A model generated the notes under the pieces. It was given only the letters and a program-made list of their open reading frames with translations. It did not search any database and had not been told where the DNA came from. From Bacillus sp. FJAT-27225 (GTDB lineage: Bacteria > Bacillota > Bacilli > Bacillales > Cytobacillaceae), in contig NZ_MAYU01000021.1 of assembly GCF_001685025.1 (NCBI RefSeq), forward strand, positions 682,001 through 746,000: 64,000 bases of DNA. Direction: 5' to 3'. The first letter of the stretch is position 1. Every line of letters begins with the position of its first letter. A program made the position numbers and the translations under genes. Shown one piece after another: positions 35,109 to 43,598 of this stretch.

Positions 35109-36287
35109 TCAAATAGGGTGGTTATAAAATTTATCCATAATTCCTAAGTAATTACCGTCACGAAACGTAAAACACTCCAAATTCACTTTCGGCTCCAATC
35201 TGTTCCAGCCATTGCGAATTCTTTTTTCGACAGATTCCCAGTCCGGTATATTACTGGTTGCATCTGCTTCCTCTACACAAAAGGCACCAACCGCACATGC
35301 ATATTCGGCTGTTTTTTCCGGCGGCAATCCCTTAATGATTCCTCCTAAAAACCCTGCGATCGTACTATCACCTGCACCTGTGGTACCCTTTACGTTCACA
35401 TCAAAACAAGGGGCAATGAATTCCCGGCCCAGCCAATTAATTACATTCGAGTTTTCGCCAATGCTTGCCAACTTTAGGCGATTTTCATCACGCGTCGTTT
35501 TTACATACAGTCCTGAATCCCCCAGCTTAATCGCAACGATGGCTGCCCCAAACTCAATAAGTTTATCTGCCAAAGCCGCTAACGTTTCCTGATTTACAAT
35601 CGTCTGCTGTTTCTCCCTAAATAGCGTTAACATGGCCGAATCCATCATAAATAAAATTTCTTCCAGGCTCGGTAAAAAAATATCGGCAAAAGGCAGGGTT
35701 TCCTGTAAAAATGCTTTCCAATCAATTCGGCCTGCCTCTGAATCAGGATCAGGGAGTGCCATATCAAGTGAGGTTGTCATTTGGTTATTTTTCATTTTCT
35801 GAAAGAGGTCTTTTACCTCTTTTCCGTTATTTTCGTACATCTTTTTCATTAAAGGCGGATAGCCAAAATGAAAAAAGGAATAGCTTTGAATTTGCGAATC
35901 ATCTATGTCTAAGGCTGAAAACGTATCATTTGCACCGGGACAATGCAGAAATATCCGATCCGATCCTGGTGGATTCAGGACGACTGAATAGGAAGTAACA
36001 GAATCGGGATCAACAATCATTCCAGAGCTCAAAGCGGGGTTTTCTGTTTCCAATCTATTAATTATTTCTGCACCAAACGAATCTTCGCCGATTTTCCCTA
36101 TCAATCTAGTATCAAAACCCAACCGATGAAGAGCCAATCCTGTATTTGAAACCGCTCCTCCAGTTGTCATTAAAGGAGGACCAACATGATATAAGCTTCC
36201 TGGTAATAAAGATACTTTTTCTTCAGTTGTAAATGGCGGAATAACATCCAGGCAGATATGTCCGGCTACAATTACTTTTTTTGTCAT
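35109..36287 (-). CDS. PfkB-family sugar kinase
   Basis: Ribokinase-like kinase of 392 residues. GGAVSNTGLALHRLG near 43 is the substrate-side signature and VKGTTGAGDSTIAGFLGG near 303 holds the anion hole and catalytic Asp. The ATG directly follows the TAA of the upstream oxidoreductase gene. Between the isomerase and an aldolase gene it should phosphorylate the ketose made by the isomerase, or a deoxy/keto-sugar acid; PfkB substrates cannot be read from sequence alone. Confidence 0.9.
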   Translation of the reverse strand: MTKKVIVAGHICLDVIPPFTTEEKVSLLPGSLYHVGPPLMTTGGAVSNTGLALHRLGFDTRLIGKIGEDSFGAEIINRLETENPALSSGMIVDPDSVTSYSVVLNPPGSDRIFLHCPGANDTFSALDIDDSQIQSYSFFHFGYPPLMKKMYENNGKEVKDLFQKMKNNQMTTSLDMALPDPDSEAGRIDWKAFLQETLPFADIFLPSLEEILFMMDSAMLTLFREKQQTIVNQETLAALADKLIEFGAAIVAIKLGDSGLYVKTTRDENRLKLASIGENSNVINWLGREFIAPCFDVNVKGTTGAGDSTIAGFLGGIIKGLPPEKTAEYACAVGAFCVEEADATSNIPDWESVEKRIRNGWNRLEPKVNLECFTFRDGNYLGIMDKFYNHPI

Positions 36288-37451
36288 TTAATGAACAACC
36301 TCGGTTTTATTTAAGTGAATCGTCTCTCCCGTTTTATTGGAGCGGAGGGCTGCCGTGAATAGTTGGTGACTTAGCTTTGTCATTTCTGGTGTTGCGCAAT
36401 AAAATGATTGTTCCTTTTTATCTCTACTTGCAAGTTCATCGCAAAAAGCCGCCCACATTTGTATAATTGAATCCGAGAAACCAAATTCAAAAATGGGGCC
36501 TGTAATCGTTTCAAAGGCAGATTTGTACGGGACATCTTCAACACGCCATGCCTGTGATCCGCTTGAATCATATGGCAGATAACGTACCTGCTTTGGATAT
36601 TTTGTTGAAAACTCAGCCGAAAAGGATGTTCCCGAAATTCGTATAAACCAAGTGTTTGCATGGCCTGGTGCTATTCGCTTCATGGACAAAATCATCGGAA
36701 AGGACTGATTCCCAGTTTCGACATCACAAGCTAAAATCGCGTTATCCCACGTTTCGCAAGGCACCATTCTTCCTTCGTGATTTGGCCTCTCCGTAACGAT
36801 ATTCGATAATAATGCCCTAACCGACTTGGGCATCCAGCCGAATGTAAATGGCAGATGGACAACATGCATACCAAGGTCTCCCATGCAGCCGTATTCTCCA
36901 TTTGTCTCTACTATCCGCTTCCAATTAATTGGTTTATTCGGGTTTAAATCGCTGCTATGGTAAAATCCTGCTTCCACCTCAATAATCGTTCCGAACTTCT
37001 CTTCCTTCACCCAATCAGCAATTTGGAGTGCACCTGGAAAAAATGGGAATTCCGAAGAACATCGAACAACAACGTTTGGATGATTCCCGATCACTGTTAG
37101 TATTTCTTCATTTGCCTGTTGGTCAATCCCAAAGGGCTTTTCCCCCAGTAAATGCTTTCCCGACTCGATAATATCGATATACATTTGTTTATGAAGGTGG
37201 TGGGGTACTGCACAATAAACAGCATCGATTTCATCGCATTCCAGCAATTCCTTATAATTAGTTGTTTGAATCCGTACCGATGGGATATGATCATGAAACC
37301 ATTTCAGCGCATTTTCATTGGCATCACAGACTCCGACAATTTCAGGTTTAACAGCCATATTTTGAAGATGGCACCAACGGGCAGCTGCACTGGCAAATTC
37401 ACGTCCCATTAATCCACAGCCAATGATTCCGAATCGAATAACCTGTTGCAT
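36288..37451 (-). CDS. Gfo/Idh/MocA-family oxidoreductase 1
   Basis: NAD(P)-dependent sugar dehydrogenase of 387 residues. Rossmann start FGIIGCGLMGREFASAAARW, the family signature GKHLLGEKPFGID near 93 with catalytic Lys, and YGCMGDLGMHVVHLPF where the Asp-His pair sits. Members often oxidise C3 of a sugar to a keto group, which allows epimerisation or lyase-like glycoside cleavage. Third of three such genes in this operon, and the most distant from the others in sequence by eye. Confidence 0.9.
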   Translation of the reverse strand: MQQVIRFGIIGCGLMGREFASAAARWCHLQNMAVKPEIVGVCDANENALKWFHDHIPSVRIQTTNYKELLECDEIDAVYCAVPHHLHKQMYIDIIESGKHLLGEKPFGIDQQANEEILTVIGNHPNVVVRCSSEFPFFPGALQIADWVKEEKFGTIIEVEAGFYHSSDLNPNKPINWKRIVETNGEYGCMGDLGMHVVHLPFTFGWMPKSVRALLSNIVTERPNHEGRMVPCETWDNAILACDVETGNQSFPMILSMKRIAPGHANTWFIRISGTSFSAEFSTKYPKQVRYLPYDSSGSQAWRVEDVPYKSAFETITGPIFEFGFSDSIIQMWAAFCDELASRDKKEQSFYCATPEMTKLSHQLFTAALRSNKTGETIHLNKTEVVH

Positions 37452-37456
37452 TTTTA

Positions 37457-38296
37457 TTATTCCCCTCTCAAAATCGACATGGCCATGTCTGGATCTGCCT
37501 CTTGATGGACAATTGCCATAAATGCTTTTGTCATTAATGCCGGATTAGGATGCTGGACAACATTCCGTCCATAAACAATTCCGTTTGCCCCCTGTTGCAT
37601 AAGCTCATAGGTACGGGAGAGGATTTCTTCATCAGCAGCTCTTCCGCCGCCTCTAGGCAAAACCGGTTTGCCGGAAGCTGCTTCAATCACTAAATGATAA
37701 TCTTCCAGATTGTCACAAGGGTCTGCTTTGATAATATCTGCTCCCAATTCAACCCCTTGGCGGACGAGCGGAATAATTTTTTCTTTATCCCCATCCACCA
37801 TATATCCGCCGCTAATTTCGTTTGGCAGCATCACTAAAGGCTCAACCATTAAAGGCATCCCGTACTTTTCACATTCGGGTTTTATTTTGCAAATATTATC
37901 GATACATTGGTGATAGATTTCCGGCTGTTCAGGGATAAGAAATAAATTGACCACCACACAGGCTGCATCCAGGGCCAGCGCCTGTTCAACGGGCCGTTCT
38001 ATCAATTGGCTAAACAGGTATCTGGGCAATTGTTTACCATATACATTCGCAATATCAGTACGAAGTACGAGTGAAGGCTTTTCTTTACCTGGAATCGCTT
38101 GTAAAAGCTTTGCTTGCCCGGGACTTAACTGAATCGCATCAGGATTGGATTTTACAATGACTTCTATAGCATCTTTCATATTTTCTATTCCTGCCAGGAA
38201 TGAAAATTCATTAAACATACCGTGATCTATTGCCACATTAAAACATTTTCCATCCTCGGCAAATAACCGATTGAACCTAGGCAATATTGACATCAT
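37457..38296 (-). CDS. Class I aldolase of the DhnA/LsrF type
   Basis: TIM-barrel Schiff-base aldolase of 279 residues. CFNVAIDHGMFNEF at the N-terminus, ADIIKADPCDN near 198 with the likely catalytic Lys, and KPVLPRGGGRAADEE near 220 as phosphate grip. Fructose-1,6-bisphosphate aldolases of archaea and LsrF share this pattern. The ATG overlaps the alpha-mannosidase stop as TGATG, with AAAGGAG upstream. It probably cleaves the phosphorylated ketose into dihydroxyacetone phosphate and an aldehyde. Confidence 0.85.
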   Translation of the reverse strand: MMSILPRFNRLFAEDGKCFNVAIDHGMFNEFSFLAGIENMKDAIEVIVKSNPDAIQLSPGQAKLLQAIPGKEKPSLVLRTDIANVYGKQLPRYLFSQLIERPVEQALALDAACVVVNLFLIPEQPEIYHQCIDNICKIKPECEKYGMPLMVEPLVMLPNEISGGYMVDGDKEKIIPLVRQGVELGADIIKADPCDNLEDYHLVIEAASGKPVLPRGGGRAADEEILSRTYELMQQGANGIVYGRNVVQHPNPALMTKAFMAIVHQEADPDMAMSILRGE

Positions 38297-41200
38297 CAAC
38301 TCTCCTTTATTGAACTTGAAAAAGCGATTTTAAACGTTTTAATTTCATATGGCTTAACAAGGACATTCATTGTGCCCGTTTCCTGTATATCTCCAATTGG
38401 ATTTTCGAGCAAATCGCATTCCTGCCATGAAAGAATGGGTCTCTCACTGTTCAGTTCAACAACCTCTCTTCCTCCGGAGAAATCATGTATTCTTATCAGA
38501 ACGGAATTGTTATCCTCGGCCTTTTTCAAGGCATCTATCATGATATTTTCATTTGGAGTCGTAAATAATGAAAGCTGTTCTGCTTCCATTTTCCGTTGAT
38601 AACTTGTTAAAGGTTGGTTTAATGACCAGGCTTCCTGAACAGTACGTCCTTCATACCAATCTCCTTCATGCGGATAAAGTGAGTACGTAAACGTGTGGTT
38701 TCCGATATCGGCGTAAGGATCCGGATAGGTACTGGTCTTGATCAGTGTTAACCGCATAACATTGTCTTTTATGTCATAGCCATATTTGCAATCATTCAGC
38801 AAACTGACTCCATACCCTTTCTCTGATAAGTCCGCCCATTGATGGCCAACCGACTCAAATCGGGCCCAGTCCCAGCTTGTATTCCAGTGTGCAGGTCTTT
38901 TAACATTGCCGAATTGGATGTCATAGGTAGCTTCGGTTGCACGGATTTGAACTGGAAAAGCTGCTTTTACCAGTTTTTGAGGCTCCTGCCAATCAGCGTT
39001 TGTTTCAAAATCAATTCTGGTCGAGTCAGCATATAGCCGCATTTGTTGTTCTATGGTGGAATTTTTGTATTTCCAAGTAAACGCTACGGCAATGGACAGC
39101 GGACCCTCCTCGACTACCTGGCAGCTGACAAGGTCCGTGATTTCCTCCATTTTTTGCTGATAAAATATGTCAATGTCCCATGCGTCCCACCTGACGGGCT
39201 TATCCTCAAAAACTTGAAGAATATTACCTCGTTCATGTTCAGGAATAACCTCCCGTTTGTGTTTTTTATCATACAGTTTTTCAATTTGGCCATGGCGATT
39301 CCATTTGATATCCAGCAGCGGTGTTTCAATCCTGTTTTCACCAATAACAAAAGGGCAATCCTGTGGAACCGGGTGTTCCTCCTGTTCAAAATAAATGGTC
39401 GTATATCCAACCGAAGGGACAGTTACCCGAATCTGCCATTCATTCTTCACCAATTGTGATTCAAGGATTTCACCTCTGATATCCATCCACTTTCCCCTGG
39501 TGTTCGCCAGTGTTTTAGGAATTTTCACGATTTCGTTTCGTTCCCATGGAGCACTATTAAATACTGTGTACACTTCATTTTCATTTTGTTTAAATGCCGT
39601 CCAAATCTCATTTGCGATTTTGGCTGCTTCCTGATATTCCAATCTGCTATCTTCATAAACCTCCCTTATCGAGGAGCCAGGAATGATATCATGGAATTGA
39701 TTACGGAGAATAATCTTCCAGCCTTCTTCGAGCTGCTTCTGCGGATAGTTGCTCCAGCTAGTTGCCAGAACGCTTTCGAGCACACTTGTCCATTCGACTT
39801 CGCGATACAACAGCTCCAATTTCCGATTCATCCGCTTATTATAAGCCTGACTCGTATAGGTTCCGCGGTGGTACTCTAAATAAAGCTCTCCATCCCATGT
39901 GTGGACATATTCATCTGTATCGCTTACCGTTTGATGAAGGGTTTCAAAATACTCATCTGCACGGCTCTGTTTCACATGCGGCAGTCCAGGGATTTTGTCA
40001 AGACGCCTTCTCATTTCAAGCATTTCCCGGTTAACGCCACCACCGCCATCCCCATAGCCATAGGAAAGTAGAAGGTCTTGATTAAACCGCTTATCACGAT
40101 ATGTGTCCCATATCCCTTTTACCGTTTTCGCCGCAATGTGGCCGTTATAGTCATATCTCCATTCACTATTCCCATTGATATAAGGAGTGGTAATAAAATG
40201 GGATAATACTTCCGTGCCGTCTATTCCACGCCACCGAAAAGTATCATGCGGCATTCGATTGTATCGATTCCAGCTGATTTTCGTTGTCAGGAATGTATCG
40301 ATTCCCGATTTCTTCAGAATTTGCGGTAAAGCCCAGCTGTATCCAAACACATCCGGAAGCCATAAATACCGGGAAGTATGTCCAAATTCCTCTTTCATGA
40401 ACCTTGTTCCATAGAGGATTTGACGAACGAGCGACTCTCCAGAAGGGATATTGCAATCGGCCTCAAGCCACATCCCTCCATCAATCTCCCAACGCCCTTC
40501 CTTAATCCGTTTCTTTATTTGCTCATAAATATCAGGGTAATCAGATTTAATATAGTCATATAGCTGCGGTTGGGACTGCAGGAACAAATAATCCGGATAC
40601 TTCTCCATTAGCCGCAGGACAGTAGAAAACGAGCGGGCAGCCTTTTCTCTCGTATGTTTTAAACGCCATAACCAGGCAACATCAATATGTGTATGCCCAA
40701 TACAGTGAACGGTGACTGGATGGGTTTTTTCAAGATTGGCCAGCTCATCATGAATTTTCACTGAAGCGATTTTCATGGATTCATAGAATTCCTCTGATCC
40801 CGGTTTTGACCAATTTACCGACTTGAACACCCTATCCAAAGCATTCAATAGCTGAAAATATTCAGGTTGGTTTTTATCCAATACATGAAGGGTTTCAATT
40901 ATTGCTCTGCTCGTAAAATAAAAGTCATCTGTGGCTGGGTCCAGCCATGCAAGCAGGGCTGTTTTAAATTGATGCTCCTGCACTTGCGGTTCCCCGCCGC
41001 CTTCAAGCCCTGACCATAAACGAAAATCCAAGTCGATGTTTTTTCCGATATGTTCCTGCCCAAAAAACACTTCCTGATGATTCATATCAACACCCTGATA
41101 GGGAATCTTGTTAACATACAGAAGCGATTCAAAGCCTGAATTCGTACAAAAGTCTGTTTTGCCGAAATCGAATAAGCCTATAATTTCTTTGTCTGACCAG

Positions 41201-41427
41201 TTTTCCGGGATGGTTATTTGGGTTTTCAGCCAAATATATTGGTCTCGCCCTCTCCAATAATCCCCGATCCTCATTTCTTTCCATACACCCTTTACCGGCG
41301 GCCGCTCCCCTACGTTCCCATCTTCATCCTCCTGCACGAGAAAAGAACCGATAGTAATAGGGTCCCGATACCGGAATAAAGAAAGTTCATGCACCTGTTT
41401 GGTTAGCTTTTCCTCTGTAAAAAACAT
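38296..41427 (-). CDS. GH38 alpha-mannosidase 1
   Basis: Retaining alpha-mannosidase, 1043 residues. The zinc site starts CIGHTHIDVAWLW near residue 246, and WLPDVFGYSWALPQILKKSG near 359 holds the nucleophile Asp. An N-terminal beta domain (1-230) precedes the catalytic barrel, and the C-terminal beta domains are present; the length is that of Ams1-like cytoplasmic enzymes. No signal peptide. GAGGAG lies ten bases before ATG 41427; an ATG at 41445 is poorer. It hydrolyses alpha-mannosides taken up by the ABC system. Confidence 0.93.
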   Translation of the reverse strand: MFFTEEKLTKQVHELSLFRYRDPITIGSFLVQEDEDGNVGERPPVKGVWKEMRIGDYWRGRDQYIWLKTQITIPENWSDKEIIGLFDFGKTDFCTNSGFESLLYVNKIPYQGVDMNHQEVFFGQEHIGKNIDLDFRLWSGLEGGGEPQVQEHQFKTALLAWLDPATDDFYFTSRAIIETLHVLDKNQPEYFQLLNALDRVFKSVNWSKPGSEEFYESMKIASVKIHDELANLEKTHPVTVHCIGHTHIDVAWLWRLKHTREKAARSFSTVLRLMEKYPDYLFLQSQPQLYDYIKSDYPDIYEQIKKRIKEGRWEIDGGMWLEADCNIPSGESLVRQILYGTRFMKEEFGHTSRYLWLPDVFGYSWALPQILKKSGIDTFLTTKISWNRYNRMPHDTFRWRGIDGTEVLSHFITTPYINGNSEWRYDYNGHIAAKTVKGIWDTYRDKRFNQDLLLSYGYGDGGGGVNREMLEMRRRLDKIPGLPHVKQSRADEYFETLHQTVSDTDEYVHTWDGELYLEYHRGTYTSQAYNKRMNRKLELLYREVEWTSVLESVLATSWSNYPQKQLEEGWKIILRNQFHDIIPGSSIREVYEDSRLEYQEAAKIANEIWTAFKQNENEVYTVFNSAPWERNEIVKIPKTLANTRGKWMDIRGEILESQLVKNEWQIRVTVPSVGYTTIYFEQEEHPVPQDCPFVIGENRIETPLLDIKWNRHGQIEKLYDKKHKREVIPEHERGNILQVFEDKPVRWDAWDIDIFYQQKMEEITDLVSCQVVEEGPLSIAVAFTWKYKNSTIEQQMRLYADSTRIDFETNADWQEPQKLVKAAFPVQIRATEATYDIQFGNVKRPAHWNTSWDWARFESVGHQWADLSEKGYGVSLLNDCKYGYDIKDNVMRLTLIKTSTYPDPYADIGNHTFTYSLYPHEGDWYEGRTVQEAWSLNQPLTSYQRKMEAEQLSLFTTPNENIMIDALKKAEDNNSVLIRIHDFSGGREVVELNSERPILSWQECDLLENPIGDIQETGTMNVLVKPYEIKTFKIAFSSSIKES

Positions 41428-41449
41428 GTCCGCCCGTCTCCTCATTTTC

Positions 41450-42460
41450 CTAATCTACTAACCTATTTATCTTAATAGCCTGCGCATCCGCCTGCAGCGT
41501 ATCCATTGTGGCATCTAAAATCGCCTGATGGGTGATGCTATGGGCGTTCCCTTCTATCCGGTAAATGAAATCCGCGGCTAAGCCTGAATCAGGTTGCTGC
41601 AGCGCTATTTTCTGTAACGCTTCCTGATGGCTTCCATACAATAAAAGGCTCTGTTTTTCAATAAATGGATCTCCTTGCAGCCTAAGTTCTGCACAACCCT
41701 CCGTACCGGTTATAAAAACTCTGCCATCTCCCCAGGTCCAACTTGATGAAGGGGTATGCCAATCAGCATAGAGCTGGACAGGCAGCCTGTTAGTAAGCAG
41801 TACGGAAAAAGAAGCCACATCATAAAAATCCTCATATTCCGGCAGAATATTTTTGGTCATATACCCATTGATTTTTGTTGCCTCCATCCCGGTAAGCCAT
41901 CGAAGAAGGTCAAAATCATGGATCAAAAGGTCAACAACAATCCCCCCGGATAAGGATTTTGAAAAAAACCAGGGCTCCCGTTTCGCTTTCCCTAAACGAT
42001 GCGGTTTTTTTACCGATATATGGGTAATGTCTCCAAACCGTCTTTCATCCATTAATCTCTTAAGTGTTTGAAAAACGGGCTGAAAACGTTCAGTGAGCAT
42101 CATGCCAACTTGAATATGGTTCCTTGACATTACCCGTTCCAAACGTTCATATTGTTCAAAGCTAGTCACAATAGGCTTATCTGCCATAATATGAATTCTA
42201 TGTTTCTCACACCATTCAACTACATCGATTTTCCTGGAATTTATATCGGAACAAACAACAATATCCAAGTTTTCAGGCAAAAGGTCGTTCAGACTTCCAA
42301 ACGATTTCACTAAGTATTTATTTGTAATTGTGTCCCGATACGAACTATTTTCAGATTCATAGATTCCTGCAAATTGATGGCCTAACTTTATCATTTCATC
42401 GATGAACTCGAGTATATGAAAATGGCGGCACCCTACAACAGCAAATCGGTATGGTTTCAC
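41450..42460 (-). CDS. Gfo/Idh/MocA-family oxidoreductase 2
   Basis: 336-residue dehydrogenase with the N-terminal YRFAVVGCRHFHILEF, where the usual GxGxxG is GCRHFH, an atypical nucleotide loop. IHIMADKPIVTSFEQYERL near 90 keeps the Lys-Pro pair, and GGIVVDLLIHDFDLLRWLTG the Asp-His site. GTG start, five bases after AAGGAGC. The changed loop may alter cofactor binding. It lies between the first mannosidase and the third oxidoreductase. Confidence 0.85.
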   Translation of the reverse strand: MKPYRFAVVGCRHFHILEFIDEMIKLGHQFAGIYESENSSYRDTITNKYLVKSFGSLNDLLPENLDIVVCSDINSRKIDVVEWCEKHRIHIMADKPIVTSFEQYERLERVMSRNHIQVGMMLTERFQPVFQTLKRLMDERRFGDITHISVKKPHRLGKAKREPWFFSKSLSGGIVVDLLIHDFDLLRWLTGMEATKINGYMTKNILPEYEDFYDVASFSVLLTNRLPVQLYADWHTPSSSWTWGDGRVFITGTEGCAELRLQGDPFIEKQSLLLYGSHQEALQKIALQQPDSGLAADFIYRIEGNAHSITHQAILDATMDTLQADAQAIKINRLVD

Positions 42461-42470
42461 TTTTTGCTCC

Positions 42471-43574
42471 TTATGTAACTACGTTTCTTTTAATATGGCT
42501 CAAAATTCCTTCTTTCGAATACCATGGGTCATTCTTGTCTACTGGAAAGGTGACAGATTGATTGATGCTGGCTGATTTATAAATACCTGTAACCAATTCA
42601 ATACTTTTTCTGGCCTCCACACCGTTTACAACAGGTTCCCGGTTATTTTTAATCGCGGAAATCATATCCGAAATCGGTGCAAAGTGATCGTCCCTGCCTG
42701 CCGGAATTTCCTCGCCTTTCATTTTCAAGGCCTGGAAGCCTTCGTGATCAAGGACGGGGAAACCCCCAGGAGTTTCAGAAACGGCATGAAAAGCCATCGG
42801 CCATTCGATTGCTTTTGTTTTTCCTGAGAGGCTAATCTTGACTCCGTTGTTCACTGAGTTGATAGTAGCCAGAATATGAACTCTTACCCCTGCCTCAAAT
42901 TCAATCACTGCAGTGATAAAATCCTCCACTTCCACATGATGAGAAATGGTATCCATTTCGGCTTTCACGGATTTTACCCCGCCCAGCAGGTCAAGTAATA
43001 AATCGAGAGGATGAATGGCCTGAGTCATTAAGATCCCGCCGCCTTCCTTTTCCCATGTGCCTCTCCAATCCTTTTTGTAATAGGCATCCCCGCGCCAATA
43101 AAGTCCTTGCATTTGAGCAAATACAATTTCCCCGAGCATTCCGCTTTTTACAATATGCCTGACCCGTTTGAAGTCCTCGCCAAAACGAAGCTGGAGAGTC
43201 ACACAAAGCTTTCTGTTAAAATGTACTGCCGCGTCAATCATGGCATCACAATCCGCCAGGGACGGAGCGAAAGGCTTTTCACAAATGACGTGCTTTCCTT
43301 TAGATAATGCCTCGATGACTTGTTCTTTATGAAGGAATGGCGGCGTGCAAATCGATACTACCCCGATATCTTCCCGCTTTAAAAGTGAGCCGATATCATC
43401 ATACATATCAATGTGCCCGGGAATTTCTCCAGCCAGCTTCTCTGCACTCCCTGGCTGAATATCTGCCACCGCCCTAATTGTGCAATCCTTCTCCAGTTCC
43501 AGGTAGGCTTTAACGTGGGCCATTGAGACGGCTCCGCATCCGATGATTCCTACTCCAATCTTCTGTTCAGCCAT
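42471..43574 (-). CDS. Gfo/Idh/MocA-family oxidoreductase 3
   Basis: 367-residue dehydrogenase with a standard Rossmann start (GVGIIGCGAVSMAHVKAY), GKHVICEKPFAPSLADCD near 93 and GGGILMTQAIHPLDLLLDLL near 178. GAGGGG precedes the ATG. It is 11 bases upstream of oxidoreductase 2 and probably works with it, one oxidising and one reducing a keto sugar. Confidence 0.9.
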   Translation of the reverse strand: MAEQKIGVGIIGCGAVSMAHVKAYLELEKDCTIRAVADIQPGSAEKLAGEIPGHIDMYDDIGSLLKREDIGVVSICTPPFLHKEQVIEALSKGKHVICEKPFAPSLADCDAMIDAAVHFNRKLCVTLQLRFGEDFKRVRHIVKSGMLGEIVFAQMQGLYWRGDAYYKKDWRGTWEKEGGGILMTQAIHPLDLLLDLLGGVKSVKAEMDTISHHVEVEDFITAVIEFEAGVRVHILATINSVNNGVKISLSGKTKAIEWPMAFHAVSETPGGFPVLDHEGFQALKMKGEEIPAGRDDHFAPISDMISAIKNNREPVVNGVEARKSIELVTGIYKSASINQSVTFPVDKNDPWYSKEGILSHIKRNVVT

Positions 43575-43598
43575 CCTTACCCCTCATCTTGATTGGTT

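Noticed and set aside
42070-42100. A cre (CcpA) site, TGAAAACGTT
   Set aside because: The right half does not match the consensus and it lies inside a gene; I found no good cre site ahead of the glycan operons.
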